This document shows, piece by piece, positions 29,341 through 38,031 of a DNA stretch of 64,000 nucleotides. Each line of letters opens with the position of its first letter. Position 1 is the first letter of the stretch. Source of the DNA: Streptomyces caniferus (GTDB taxonomy: Bacteria > Actinomycetota > Actinomycetes > Streptomycetales > Streptomycetaceae); contig NZ_BLIN01000005.1 in assembly GCF_009811555.1 (NCBI RefSeq), positions 2,303,501 to 2,367,500 of the forward strand. Direction: 5' to 3'. A model generated the notes under the pieces. It was not told the origin of the DNA and made no database searches. It saw only the letters and a program-made list of their open reading frames with translations. The position numbers and the translations under genes were made by a program.

Positions 29341-29599
29341 CGAGCAGCCCCCGCTCGGCCACCAGCTTCTCGATCGCGTACAGCCACCGCTCGTAGTACG
29401 ACGCCGCCAGATACTCCTGCGGGGCCATCCGCTCGACGGTGTCCCGGAACTCGTCGAGGCGGTAGACACCGTTGCGTACCAGCGCGGAGTTCAGTGCGAA
29501 CACCCGCGCCTCCCAGTCGGCGTGGAACGCCGGCTCGTCCGCCTCGATCTCCAGCGCCCCGAACCCGGCCTGGCCACCCACATCGTTGACACGGCTCAT
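29330..29599 (-). CDS. Nitrile hydratase beta N-terminal half / thiocyanate hydrolase beta-like
   Basis: An 89-residue protein matching the helical N-terminal half of nitrile hydratase beta: MSRVNDVGGQAGFGALEIE, EPAFHADWEARVFALNSAL, YLAASYYERWLYAIEKLV. The MxxxxDxGGxxGFG opening is the family signature. In ordinary nitrile hydratase this is fused to the SH3-like half; here, as in thiocyanate hydrolase, they are two genes. It starts 26 bp after hisF on the same strand and so is probably read from the his promoter. No clear ribosome site. Confidence 0.85.
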   Translation of the reverse strand: MSRVNDVGGQAGFGALEIEADEPAFHADWEARVFALNSALVRNGVYRLDEFRDTVERMAPQEYLAASYYERWLYAIEKLVAERGLLGDA

Positions 29600-29625
29600 G
29601 GGGCGAGCCTACGGGCGCGAGCCGG

Positions 29626-30390
29626 TCAGCGCACGGGGTGGCCCGCCCCCCGCAGGGCGTCCTTGACCTGGGAGATGCGCAGGTCCCCGAAGTGGAAGAC
29701 GGAGGCGGCCAGGACCGCGTCGGCGCCGGCCGCGACGGCCGGGGCGAAGTCGTCCAGCCGGCCCGCCCCGCCGGAGGCGATCACCGGGACGGTGACGTGC
29801 TTGCGGACGGCCCCGATCATCTCGACGTCGTAGCCGTCCTTGGTGCCGTCGGCGTCCATGGAGTTCAGGAGGATCTCGCCGGCGCCCAGTTCGGCGGCGC
29901 GGTGGGCCCACTCCACGGCGTCGATGCCGGTGCCGCGGCGGCCGCCGTGGGTGGTGACCTCGTACCCGGACGGGGTCCCGGCGTCGGTGCGGCGGGCGTC
30001 GACCGAGAGGACCAGGACCTGGCTGCCGAAGCGTTCGGCGATCTCCCGGATCACGTCGGGGCGGGCGATCGCGGCGGTGTTGACGCCGACCTTGTCGGCG
30101 CCGGCCCGCAGCAGCTTGTCGACGTCCCCGGGGGTGCGCACGCCGCCGCCGACCGTGAGGGGGATGAAGACCTGCTCGGCGGTGCGGCGGACCACGTCGT
30201 AGGTGGTCTCGCGGTTGCCGGAGGAGGCGGTGATGTCGAGGAAGGTCAGCTCGTCGGCGCCCTCCTGGCCGTAGATCTTGGCCATCTCCACCGGGTCGCC
30301 CGCGTCGCGCAGGTTCTGGAAGTTGACGCCCTTGACGACCCGGCCGTTGTCGACGTCCAGGCAAGGGATGACTCGGACCGCCAGGGTCAT
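29626..30390 (-). CDS. hisF: Imidazole glycerol phosphate synthase cyclase subunit
   Basis: With HisH makes imidazole glycerol phosphate and AICAR from PRFAR. 254 residues, TIM barrel. Catalytic Asp12 is in [15 protein letters not shown] and the second Asp is in LVLSVDARR. Phosphate sites TVGGGVRT and [11 protein letters not shown] are present. Its ATG overlaps the ridA stop by 4 bp. The three hydratase genes follow. Confidence 0.98.
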   Translation of the reverse strand: MTLAVRVIPCLDVDNGRVVKGVNFQNLRDAGDPVEMAKIYGQEGADELTFLDITASSGNRETTYDVVRRTAEQVFIPLTVGGGVRTPGDVDKLLRAGADKVGVNTAAIARPDVIREIAERFGSQVLVLSVDARRTDAGTPSGYEVTTHGGRRGTGIDAVEWAHRAAELGAGEILLNSMDADGTKDGYDVEMIGAVRKHVTVPVIASGGAGRLDDFAPAVAAGADAVLAASVFHFGDLRISQVKDALRGAGHPVR

Positions 30391-30797
30391 GTCGGTTCAG
30401 GCCTCTCTGACAGTTCTCGGAAGGCTTCCAGTTCTACTTCCACCAGCACACGGGAGTCGACGAAGCCGGAGACCACGACCAGGGTCGAGGCGGGCGGCTG
30501 TGCCGCGAAGAGCTCCCGGTGGGCGCGGCCGGCCGCGTCCACATCGCGCAGGTGGGTGAGGTACACACGGGTGCGCAGGACCGCGTCGGCCCCGAGGCCG
30601 AACGGCTTGAGCGCGGCCAGTGCGTTGGTGAAGGCGGCCCTGGTCTGTTCGTAGGGGTCGCCCTCACCCTGCAGGACGCCGTCGACCAGTGGCATCGTGC
30701 CGGCGACCAGGACCCGGTCGCCGGCCGCCACGGCGCGTGCGAAGCCGAGCTTCTCTTCCCAGGGATTGTCGGTCCGTACGCGCTCGATGGTCATCAT
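30387..30797 (-). CDS. RidA/YjgF-family protein
   Basis: A 136-residue member of the RidA (YjgF/UK114) family, which hydrolyses reactive enamine/imine intermediates made by PLP enzymes. Recognised by [44 protein letters not shown] and the C-terminal [12 protein letters not shown], whose Arg aligns with the catalytic Arg of RidA. It lies between priA and hisF, 18 bp from priA and overlapping hisF, a placement conserved in Streptomyces. The link to histidine synthesis is by context only. Confidence 0.9.
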   Translation of the reverse strand: MMTIERVRTDNPWEEKLGFARAVAAGDRVLVAGTMPLVDGVLQGEGDPYEQTRAAFTNALAALKPFGLGADAVLRTRVYLTHLRDVDAAGRAHRELFAAQPPASTLVVVSGFVDSRVLVEVELEAFRELSERPEPT

Positions 30798-30815
30798 GCG
30801 GCCTTTCGTTCGCCG

Positions 30816-31547
30816 TTACGACACTGCTGCCAGCGCCTCTTCGAGGGTGAACGCCTTCGCATAGAGCGCCTTGCCGACAATCGCGCCCTCGACACCTTCC
30901 GGTACCAGCGAGGCCAGCACCCGCAGGTCGTCGAGGGAGGAGACGCCGCCGGAGGCGACCACGGGCCGGTCGGTGGCCGCGCAGACGTTCCGGAGCAGCT
31001 CGACGTTGGGGCCCTGGAGGGTGCCGTCCTTGTTGATGTCGGTGACGACGTAGCGGGCGCAGCCCTCGGAGTCGAGGCGGGCCAGCGTCTCGTAGAGGTC
31101 GCCGCCGTCGCGGGTCCAGCCGCGGCCGCGCAGCGTCGTCCCGCGGACGTCCAGACCGACCGCGATCTTGTCGCCGTGCTCGGCGATGACCTTGGCGACC
31201 CACTCGGGGGTCTCCAGCGCGGCGGTGCCGAGGTTGACCCGGCGGCAGCCGGTGGCCAGGGCCGCGGCGAGCGTGTCGTCGTCCCGGATGCCGCCGGACA
31301 GCTCGACCTTGATGTCCATGGTGCGGGCGACCTCGGCGATCTGCGCCCGGTTGTCACCGGTGCCGAAGGCCGCGTCCAGGTCGACGAGGTGCAGCCACTC
31401 GGCGCCGGCCCGCTGCCAGGCGAGAGCCGCCTCCAGCGGGTCGCCGTAGGAGGTCTCGGAGCCGGACTCGCCGTGCACCAGGCGGACGGCCTGGCCGTCG
31501 CGGACGTCCACGGCGGGGAGGAGTTCGAGCTTCGAAGCGTTCGGCAT
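30816..31547 (-). CDS. priA: Bifunctional HisA/TrpF isomerase (phosphoribosyl isomerase A)
   Basis: Actinobacterial PriA isomerises both ProFAR (histidine pathway) and phosphoribosylanthranilate (tryptophan pathway), which explains why no trpF is present among the trp genes here. 243 residues. The catalytic pair is Asp14 (PAVDVRDGQ) and Asp170 ([10 protein letters not shown]). The flexible-loop Arg and Trp of PriA are present in [10 protein letters not shown]. The ATG shares its first base with the hisH stop (TAATG). It therefore ties the his and trp operons of this window together. Confidence 0.97.
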   Translation of the reverse strand: MPNASKLELLPAVDVRDGQAVRLVHGESGSETSYGDPLEAALAWQRAGAEWLHLVDLDAAFGTGDNRAQIAEVARTMDIKVELSGGIRDDDTLAAALATGCRRVNLGTAALETPEWVAKVIAEHGDKIAVGLDVRGTTLRGRGWTRDGGDLYETLARLDSEGCARYVVTDINKDGTLQGPNVELLRNVCAATDRPVVASGGVSSLDDLRVLASLVPEGVEGAIVGKALYAKAFTLEEALAAVS

Positions 31548-32203
31548 TACAGGGTCTCGATCCAATTGGTCAGGAGCTGGGCACCGGCGTCGCCGGACTT
31601 CTCGGGGTGGAACTGGGTGGCCCACAGCGGGCCGTTCTCGACCGCGGCCACGAACCGCTCGCCGTGCGTGGCCCAGGTGACCGCCGGCGCGGTGAGGTGC
31701 GGGTTGCCGACCTCCAGCTCCCAGTCGTGCACCGCGTAGGAGTGCACGAAGTAGTAGCGGGCGTCGGCGGGCAGCCCGGCGAAGAGCCGCGAGTCCTCGG
31801 GGGCGTCGACGGTGTTCCAGCCCATGTGCGGGACGACGTCGGCCTTGAGCGGGCCGACCGTGCCGGGCCACTCGTCCAGGCCCTCGGTCTCGACGCCGTG
31901 CTCGATGCCGCGGCCGAAGAGGATCTGCATCCCCACACAGATGCCCATCACGGGGCGCCCGCCGGCCAGCCGGCGTCCGATGAGCCAGTCGCCGCGGGCC
32001 TCCTTGAGCCCGGCCATGCAGGCGGCGAACGCGCCGACGCCGGGGACCAGCAGGCCCTCGGCGTTCATCGCCCGGTCGAAGTCGCGGGTGATCTCCACCT
32101 CGGCGCCGACGTGTGCCAGGGCGCGCTCGGCGGAGCGGACGTTGCCGAAGCCGTAGTCGAAGACGACGACGTTCTTAGGACATGCCGAGGGGGTCAATTC
32201 CAT
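31547..32203 (-). CDS. hisH: Imidazole glycerol phosphate synthase glutaminase subunit
   Basis: Supplies ammonia from glutamine to HisF. 218 residues, class I glutamine amidotransferase. Nucleophile Cys89 is in [13 protein letters not shown]; the His and Glu of the triad are in [21 protein letters not shown] and LLVPGVGAF are the family N-terminal blocks. Its ATG lies inside the end of the small membrane-protein gene (10-bp overlap), so translation is coupled. Confidence 0.98.
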   Translation of the reverse strand: MELTPSACPKNVVVFDYGFGNVRSAERALAHVGAEVEITRDFDRAMNAEGLLVPGVGAFAACMAGLKEARGDWLIGRRLAGGRPVMGICVGMQILFGRGIEHGVETEGLDEWPGTVGPLKADVVPHMGWNTVDAPEDSRLFAGLPADARYYFVHSYAVHDWELEVGNPHLTAPAVTWATHGERFVAAVENGPLWATQFHPEKSGDAGAQLLTNWIETL

Positions 32204-32358
32204 ACCTCCAGCCGCAGCACGCCGGCGAGCAGGCAGAGCGCCGAACCGACGGACAGCAGCACGATCAGGCCCTTGGGCAGCTGCTGCTTCCAGAACGAGT
32301 AGACACCGCCGAGGAGGAAGAGCCCGACAAGGATGAAAACGGTGGACAGGCCGTTCAC
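32194..32358 (-). CDS. Small two-span membrane protein in the his operon
   Basis: A 54-residue protein starting [20 protein letters not shown], then a short basic turn ([10 protein letters not shown]), a second membrane helix ([18 protein letters not shown]) and RLEVWN. The GTG has a strong CGGAGGG site about 6 nt upstream, and the stop overlaps the hisH start by 10 bp, so it is a real, coupled gene. Between hisB and hisH. No family name known to me; I recall small hypothetical proteins at this place in other Streptomyces. Function unknown. Confidence 0.75.
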   Translation of the reverse strand: MNGLSTVFILVGLFLLGGVYSFWKQQLPKGLIVLLSVGSALCLLAGVLRLEVWN

Positions 32359-32443
32359 TGCACCCTCCGGTCTGCTTCTGCGCCCGCGCCGCGCAGAGCA
32401 GCGGGCGTCGTCGTCCGCGGCCCGGCGGCCGCGCGTGCCTCGC

Positions 32444-33037
32444 TCACAGGGCTCCCTTGGTGGAGGGGATGATCCCGGCCGCGCGCGGGTCGCGTTCGCT
32501 GGCGTAGCGCAGGGCCCGGGCCAGCGCCTTGAACTGGCACTCCACGATGTGGTGGGCGTTGCGGCCGTACGGGACGTGGATGTGCAGCGCTATCTGGGCC
32601 TGGGCGACGAAGGACTCGAAGATGTGCCGGGTCATCGTGGTGTCGTAGGAGCCGATCATCGGCGCCATGTTCTCCGGCTCGGTGTGCACCAGGTACGGGC
32701 GGCCGGAGAGGTCCACGGTCACCTGGGCGAGCGACTCGTCCAGGGGGACGGTGCAGTTGCCGAAGCGGTAGATCCCGGACTTGTCGCCGAGGGCCTGCTT
32801 GAAGGCGGCGCCCAGGGCCAGCGCGGTGTCCTCGATGGTGTGGTGGGTGTCGATGTGCAGGTCGCCGTCGGTCTTGACCTTCAGGTCGAACAGGCCGTGC
32901 CGGCCGAGCTGGTCGAGCATGTGGTCGTAGAAGCCCACACCGGTCGACACCTCCACCTCGCCCCTGCCGTCGAGGTCGATCTCGACGAGCACGGACGTTT
33001 CCTTGGTCGTGCGCTCCACGCGTCCTACGCGGGTCAT
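32444..33037 (-). CDS. hisB: Imidazoleglycerol-phosphate dehydratase
   Basis: Dehydrates imidazole glycerol phosphate to imidazole acetol phosphate. 197 residues, monofunctional (no phosphatase domain). Mn-binding motifs: [34 protein letters not shown] and [16 protein letters not shown]. Its start overlaps the hisC stop by 4 bp. Confidence 0.98.
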   Translation of the reverse strand: MTRVGRVERTTKETSVLVEIDLDGRGEVEVSTGVGFYDHMLDQLGRHGLFDLKVKTDGDLHIDTHHTIEDTALALGAAFKQALGDKSGIYRFGNCTVPLDESLAQVTVDLSGRPYLVHTEPENMAPMIGSYDTTMTRHIFESFVAQAQIALHIHVPYGRNAHHIVECQFKALARALRYASERDPRAAGIIPSTKGAL

Positions 33038-34182
33038 CGCTTGCTCTCCTTCAGTACTGCGCGAACCGCGTCGAGGAACGCGTCGTTCTCGGCCGGGGTG
33101 CCGGCGGTGACCCGCAGCCAGCCCGGTACGCCGTTGTCACGGACCAGCACGCCGTGGTCGAGGATCGCCTGCCAGGTGGCGTGCGCGTCCTCGAAGAGGC
33201 CGAACTGCACGAAGTTGGCGTCGGAGTCGACGACCTGACAGCCGGCCGCCCGCAGCTCGGTGACCAGGCGGTCCCGCTCGGCCTTGAGCTGCTGGACGTA
33301 CTTCAGGAGCGTGTCGGTGTGCTCCAGCGCGGCGAGCGCGGTGGCCTGGGTGACGGACGAGAGGTGGTACGGGAGCCGGACCAGCTGCACCGCGTCGACC
33401 ACGGCGGGGTCGGCGGCGAGGTAGCCCAGCCGCAGCCCGGCGGCGCCGAAGGCCTTGGACATGGTCCGGGAGACCACCAGATTCGGCCGGCCCTCGATCA
33501 GCGGCAGCAGCGAGGGCCGGTGGCTGAACTCGCCGTAGGCCTCGTCGACCACGACCAGGGCGCCGGCGCCGTCGGCACGGGCCGCCTGCGCCGCCTCGTA
33601 GAGGGCGAGCACGGTCGCCTCCCCGACGGCGGTGCCGGTGGGGTTGTTCGGCGAGCAGATGAAGACCACGTCGGGCCGCTGCTCGGCGATGGTGCGGGTG
33701 GCCGCCTCGACATCGATGGTGAAGTCGTCGTTGCGCGGGCCGGAGATCCAGCCGGTGCCCGTGCCGCGGGAGATCAGCCCGTGCATGGAGTACGACGGCT
33801 CGAAGCCGAGGGCGGTGCGGCCGGGGCCGCCGAAGGTCTGCAGCAGCTGCTGGATGACCTCGTTGGAGCCGTTGGCGGCCCAGACCTGGTCGGTGGCGAC
33901 CTCGTGGCCGCCGGTGCGGGTGAGGTACCGGGCCAGCTCGGTGCGCAGCTCGACCGCGTCCCGGTCGGGGTAGCGGTTGAGCTCGCGGGCGGCCTCGGTC
34001 ACCCGCTCGGCGATCCGCCGGACCAGCGGCTCGGGCAGCGGGTAGGGGTTCTCGTTGGTGTTCAGGCGCACCGGGACGTCCAGCTGCGGCGCGCCGTAGG
34101 GGGATTTGCCGCGCAGCTCGTCCCGGATGGGGAGCCGGTCGATGCGGGACACGGCGGGGTTACGGGTCACGTGCCTGCTCAC
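33034..34182 (-). CDS. hisC: Histidinol-phosphate aminotransferase
   Basis: PLP enzyme converting imidazole acetol phosphate and glutamate to histidinol phosphate. 382 residues, fold-type I. The Schiff-base Lys243 is in [51 protein letters not shown] and [10 protein letters not shown] are also conserved. The GTG start is in a GTGA overlap with hisD; a second GTG four codons later is possible. Confidence 0.97.
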   Translation of the reverse strand: MSRHVTRNPAVSRIDRLPIRDELRGKSPYGAPQLDVPVRLNTNENPYPLPEPLVRRIAERVTEAARELNRYPDRDAVELRTELARYLTRTGGHEVATDQVWAANGSNEVIQQLLQTFGGPGRTALGFEPSYSMHGLISRGTGTGWISGPRNDDFTIDVEAATRTIAEQRPDVVFICSPNNPTGTAVGEATVLALYEAAQAARADGAGALVVVDEAYGEFSHRPSLLPLIEGRPNLVVSRTMSKAFGAAGLRLGYLAADPAVVDAVQLVRLPYHLSSVTQATALAALEHTDTLLKYVQQLKAERDRLVTELRAAGCQVVDSDANFVQFGLFEDAHATWQAILDHGVLVRDNGVPGWLRVTAGTPAENDAFLDAVRAVLKESKR

Positions 34183-35501
34183 TTGCTCTGTGGGACCTTC
34201 CAGTCGAACCTGGCCTTCAGCGCGGCGCCGTGGGCCGGGAGGTCCTCGGCCTCGGCGAGGGTCACCACATGGTGGGTGACCTCGGCCAGCGCGTCGCGCG
34301 AGTAGTCCACGACATGGATGCCGCGCAGGAAGGACTGCACGGACAGGCCGGAGGAGTGGCAGGCGCAGCCGCCGGTGGGCAGGACGTGGTTGGACCCGGC
34401 GCAGTAGTCGCCGAGCGAGACCGGGGCCCAGGGGCCGACGAAGACCGCGCCGGCGTTGCGGACCCGGGCGGCGACGGCGGAGGCGTCGGCCGTCTGGATC
34501 TCCAGGTGTTCGGCGCCGTAGGCGTCCACGACCCGGAGGCCCTCGTCGATGCCGTCGACGAGGACGGTCGCGGACTGCCGGCCGCCCAGCGCCTCGGTGA
34601 TCCGCTCGATGTGCTTGGTGGCGGCGACCTGCCGCTTGAGGGCCGCGTCGACGGCGTCGGCGAGCTCGGCGGAGTCGGTGACCAGCACGGCAGCGGCGAG
34701 GGTGTCGTGCTCGGCCTGGCTGATCAGGTCGGCGGCGACGTGCTCGGGGTCGGCGGTGGCGTCCGCGAGGACCGCGATCTCGGTGGGCCCGGCCTCGGCG
34801 TCGATGCCGATCCGGCCCTTGAGGAGGCGCTTGGCGGAGGCGACGTAGATGTTGCCGGGGCCCGTGACGAGGTTGACCGGCAGGCACTCCTCCGTGCCGT
34901 ACGCGAACATCGCGACGGCCTGGGCACCGCCGGCGGCGTAGACCTCGTCGACGCCGAGGAGGGCGCAGGCGGCGAGGATGGTCGGGTGCGGCCGGCCGCC
35001 GAACTCCTTCTGCGGCGGGGAGCTGACGGCGATGCCGGTGACGCCCGCTTCCTGCGCCGGGACGACGTTCATGACCACGGACGACGGGTAGACCGCGAGG
35101 CCGCCGGGGACGTAGAGGCCGACCCGCTCGACGGGGACCCAGCGTTCGGTGACCGTGCCGCCGGGGACGACCTTGGTGGTGACGTCGGTGCGGCGCTGTT
35201 CGCGGTGGACGATCCGGGCGCGCCGGATGGACTCCTCCAGGGCGGCGCGCACGGCCGGGTCCAGCTCCTCGAGGGCGCTGCGCAGTGCCTCCGCGGGCAC
35301 CCGTACGCGCTCGATCTCGACGCCGTCGAACCGCCGCGCACAATCGATCAGCGCCGCGGTGCCACGATGGCGCACGTCCTCGCAGATGGGCCGCACCTTC
35401 TCCAGGGCGGCTTCCACGTCGAACTCGGCACGGGGCAGCAGGTCGCGCAGGGCGCCGCCCTCGGGGAGGGCGTCACCGCGCAGATCGATTCGGGAGATCA
35501 C
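34179..35501 (-). CDS. hisD: Histidinol dehydrogenase
   Basis: Last two steps of histidine synthesis: NAD+- and Zn-dependent oxidation of histidinol to histidine. 440 residues. Family blocks: [90 protein letters not shown] and [11 protein letters not shown]. First gene of the his operon. The GTG start (ISRIDLRGD) is backed by family length, although the GGGAGG in front of it is unusually close. A perfect 17-bp palindrome lies 41 bp upstream. Confidence 0.97.
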   Translation of the reverse strand: MISRIDLRGDALPEGGALRDLLPRAEFDVEAALEKVRPICEDVRHRGTAALIDCARRFDGVEIERVRVPAEALRSALEELDPAVRAALEESIRRARIVHREQRRTDVTTKVVPGGTVTERWVPVERVGLYVPGGLAVYPSSVVMNVVPAQEAGVTGIAVSSPPQKEFGGRPHPTILAACALLGVDEVYAAGGAQAVAMFAYGTEECLPVNLVTGPGNIYVASAKRLLKGRIGIDAEAGPTEIAVLADATADPEHVAADLISQAEHDTLAAAVLVTDSAELADAVDAALKRQVAATKHIERITEALGGRQSATVLVDGIDEGLRVVDAYGAEHLEIQTADASAVAARVRNAGAVFVGPWAPVSLGDYCAGSNHVLPTGGCACHSSGLSVQSFLRGIHVVDYSRDALAEVTHHVVTLAEAEDLPAHGAALKARFDWKVPQSK

Positions 35502-35541
35502 CCTCCCAGTGTCTCAGACCCGCTCATGGGCCCATGCGGCC

Positions 35542-35558
35542 GTATCACTCAGTGATAC
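35542..35558. promoter_or_regulatory. Perfect 17-bp palindrome upstream of hisD
   Basis: GTATCACT-C-AGTGATAC, 8-bp perfect arms, 41-57 bp before the hisD start and about 210 bp before the divergent gene. The only AT-richer symmetric site in this 264-bp gap. A likely repressor operator; regulator unknown. A second, 12-bp palindrome (CATGGGCCCATG, 35525-35536) lies between it and hisD. Confidence 0.6.
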
Positions 35559-35765
35559 ACAGCGGCACACGCTCCCCACCCGCCGTCACCCGGCCCCCGG
35601 AAGTTGACCGGAGTTGGCCCTGACCACGCGTGTTCAAGCAGTCACGGGGCGGGCAAGGGCCACGTGACGGCGTACGGGGACGCCTGTGGGACGCCTCACG
35701 ACCCGTGCACGAAGTGCGTCCGAACAGGTTGCGACACACCACGGGAGACACAAGGGGGAACCACA

Positions 35766-37367
35766 GTGACCGAGCCCGGGGACGGCGACGCGCCCGCCGA
35801 CCTGCAGCTGACCACGGCGGAATGGAGCATGTGGCAGGCCTTCCGCAACGGCAGCACCTGCGACCTGCACATCGGCGACCCGGCCCGCGACGATCCGCAC
35901 GGACAGCATCTGTGGGGCCCGGAGCGCCGGGTGCGGGCCCGGGTCGTGGCGCTGCTGCTGCTCGACGGGCCGCCGCCGCAGCCGGGCCGGGTCTCCGCGC
36001 TCCAGCTCACCGGCGCGTACATCACGGACACTCTCGACCTTGCGGGCGGCACGATCAAGCCATTCGTCGAGCTGCGGGACTGCCGCTTCGAGGCCGAGGT
36101 GGTGCTGCCGGAGAGCCGGTTCACCACGCTGCGGATGGTGAACTGTGCGATACCCCGGCTGGAGGCGGCCCGGCTGCACACCGAGGGCGATCTCCATCTG
36201 CCGCGCTGCGTGGTGCACTCCGGCATCCGGCTCAGCGACGCGCACATCGGCACGGACCTGATGCTCAACCAGACCGTGGTGCACAAGGACCGGCAGGGCC
36301 GGTCGATCATGGCGGACGGGATGACCGTCGCCCAGGACCTGCAGGCCGAGATGACCGAGTCCTACGGCGAGCTGTCGCTGCGCGGCGCGACCATCGGCGG
36401 GTCGCTGAGCCTGCGCGGCAGCCGGCTGAGCAACCCCTTCGGCCGCCGGGCGCTGAACGCCCCGCAGCTGACCGTCGAGCGCACCCTCCATCTGACCGCG
36501 GCGGGCCTGGCCAACTCGCCGTTCTCCAGCACCGCCACGCCCCCGTACGGCATCGCGCACACCCCCTCGCGCGGCACCCGTATGCAGCGCTTCGAGTGCG
36601 AGGGCGGGATGCGGCTGGACGACGGGCGGTTCGGCGACGCGGTCGACTTCGAGCACGCCCGGTTCGTCATGGAGTCCGACCAGGAGCTGTCGCTGCGCCG
36701 CATCCAGACGCCCGAGCTGCGCTTCCTCGGCGAGCGCCCGCAGCGCGGCCGGGTGATCCTCTCCGGTGCCCGGGTCGTCAACCTCATCGACAAGTCGGCG
36801 AGCTGGCCGGGGCTCGGCGGACTGTGGATGGCGGGCTTCTCGTACGAGACGCTGATCCCGCGCGGCCCCTTCCCGCTGGCGATGCGGCTGCAGTGGGTGG
36901 CCGCGGCGACCCCGGAGTACGCGCCCGAGCCGTACGAGATGCTCGCCACCTCGCTGCGCACCACCGGCGAGGACTCCGACGCCCGCGAGGTGCTGCTGGC
37001 CAAGCAGCGGCGGCGCCGCGAGACGCTGCCGCTGGCGGCCAAGGCCTGGGGGTTCCTCCAGGACTGGACGGTGGCCTACGGCTACCGCCCGGGGCGGGCC
37101 GCGGTGTGGATGGCCATCCTGTGGGCGATCGGCACGGTCTACTTCTCGATGTCCCCGCCCCCGCCCCTCAAGGCGGGCGAGGCGCCCCCCTGGAACCCGT
37201 ACCTCTACTCCCTGGACCTGCTGCTGCCGGTGATCGACCTCAACCAGGGAGCCGCCTGGAAGCCGGAGGGCGGCGCACAGTGGGCGGCCGCCCTCCTGAT
37301 CCTGGCGGGCTGGGTCCTGGCCACGACGGTCGCGGCGGGCGCGTCGCGATTGCTGCGCAGGCAGTAG
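35766..37367 (+). CDS. Beta-helix (pentapeptide-like) protein with two C-terminal membrane spans
   Basis: A 533-residue protein. The central ~350 residues are a chain of short repeats with periodic hydrophobic positions (TDTLDLAGGTIKPFVELRDC, GSLSLRGSRLSNPFGRRAL, RVILSGARVVNLIDKSA), which suggests a right-handed beta-helix as in pentapeptide proteins. Two membrane helices follow, AAVWMAILWAIGTVYFSM and AAALLILAGWVLATTVAAG. I see no NAD/FAD motif, so the oxidoreductase label sometimes given to such proteins is unsupported. GTG start with AAGGGGG 7 nt upstream. It diverges from hisD and shares the palindrome region. Function unknown. Confidence 0.75.
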   Translation: MTEPGDGDAPADLQLTTAEWSMWQAFRNGSTCDLHIGDPARDDPHGQHLWGPERRVRARVVALLLLDGPPPQPGRVSALQLTGAYITDTLDLAGGTIKPFVELRDCRFEAEVVLPESRFTTLRMVNCAIPRLEAARLHTEGDLHLPRCVVHSGIRLSDAHIGTDLMLNQTVVHKDRQGRSIMADGMTVAQDLQAEMTESYGELSLRGATIGGSLSLRGSRLSNPFGRRALNAPQLTVERTLHLTAAGLANSPFSSTATPPYGIAHTPSRGTRMQRFECEGGMRLDDGRFGDAVDFEHARFVMESDQELSLRRIQTPELRFLGERPQRGRVILSGARVVNLIDKSASWPGLGGLWMAGFSYETLIPRGPFPLAMRLQWVAAATPEYAPEPYEMLATSLRTTGEDSDAREVLLAKQRRRRETLPLAAKAWGFLQDWTVAYGYRPGRAAVWMAILWAIGTVYFSMSPPPPLKAGEAPPWNPYLYSLDLLLPVIDLNQGAAWKPEGGAQWAAALLILAGWVLATTVAAGASRLLRRQ

Positions 37368-37543
37368 GTTGAGGCTTCCCACGTTTTTGTCTTTCGCGCC
37401 GTGGTGGTTGCTCGCCGTTGCCCGCCCGCTAACGCGGTGCCGGCCGCTGCGCTTTGCCTCGGCTCACTTTTGGCTTTCTCGCTGTTGCGCCTGCGGCGGG
37501 CCGGTCCGCTGCGCGGGGCTGTCGGGTGCGGTGACGGGCCTGC

Positions 37544-37596
37544 GCGGGTGGGGGTGTCCGGACTGCTTCGCTTTACGTCCGGACACCCCCACCCGC
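37544..37596. repeat. 20-bp hairpin, left half of the island
   Basis: Perfect 20-bp stem (core GGGTGGGGGTGTCCGGAC, 37546-37563, with 37577-37594) around the 13-nt loop TGCTTCGCTTTAC. Confidence 0.85.
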
Positions 37597-37752
37597 TCCG
37601 ACCCGCCCCCTCCCGTGGGTGGGAAGGAAAAACGTGGGTGGGGCTGCAGGTCGGTGGTCCAGTGCGGCTCGTGGGTCGCAGAGAAGCGGCTTACGGTTGG
37701 CCCGCCCCCACTCACCGTCACTTCATTCCCCCACGGGAGGGGACGGGCCGGA

Positions 37753-37801
37753 GGGGCCTGGTGTGTGGACGTAAAGCGAAGCAGTCCACACACCAGGCCC
37801 C
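37753..37801. repeat. 18-bp hairpin, right half of the island
   Basis: Perfect 18-bp stem GGGGCCTGGTGTGTGGAC around the 13-nt loop GTAAAGCGAAGCA. The loop is the exact reverse complement of the left hairpin's loop although the stems differ in sequence. Confidence 0.85.
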
Positions 37802-37875
37802 GGAGGTCCGTCACCGCACCCACAGCCCCGCGCAGCGGACCCCGCCCGCCGCAGGCGCAACGGCGAACAACCACC

Positions 37876-38019
37876 ACGACGGGACAGTCGACAACGTGGG
37901 AAGGAAAGCCAAGCGCAACCCCCACGACGGGACAGCCGACAACGTGGGAAGCAAAGCCAGTCGCAACCACAACGACGGGATTCCCGACCACGTGGGAACA
38001 CAGCAGAGCGCAGCGTCTA
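37876..38019. repeat. Three 48-bp tandem repeats
   Basis: Units beginning ACGACGGGA at 37876, 37924 and 37972. Units 1 and 2 share ACGACGGGACAG, CGACAACGTGGGAAG and CGCAACC; unit 3 is diverged. Ends 12 bp before the LON-domain gene. Confidence 0.75.
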
Positions 38020-38031
38020 GGCTTACGGGCT

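Larger units (their letters stand above)
37377..38019. repeat. Non-coding inverted-repeat island
   Basis: About 640 bp between two plus-strand genes, with no believable coding frame. It is a large imperfect inverted repeat: left arm 37481-37541 (GCTGTTGCGCCTGCGGCGGG onwards) matches the reverse complement of 37805-37866 over about 60 bp with few changes. Parts of 37399-37421 and 37610-37620 also recur in inverse on the right side. Each half carries a near-perfect hairpin next to the arm, and the right half ends in 48-bp tandem repeats. It may be an old pair of non-autonomous elements or a structured RNA. Confidence 0.7.

Noticed and set aside
29053..29599. Frameshifted single nitrile hydratase beta gene
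   Set aside because: Each half has a proper start and stop and coupled overlaps, and separate halves match the known thiocyanate hydrolase arrangement. A sequencing error cannot be fully excluded without the reads.
35766..37367. Oxidoreductase function for the beta-helix membrane protein
   Set aside because: No Rossmann, FAD or metal motif is visible; the sequence is repeat beta-helix plus two membrane helices.
37876..38019. Possible CRISPR-like array
   Set aside because: The 48-bp units are contiguous with no unique spacers, and no cas genes are present in the window.
37369..38031. In-frame upstream extension of the LON-domain protein through the repeat island (and overlapping frames on both strands)
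   Set aside because: The extension translates repeats and hairpins in all frames without any domain. The LON domain starts normally at the GTG at 38032.
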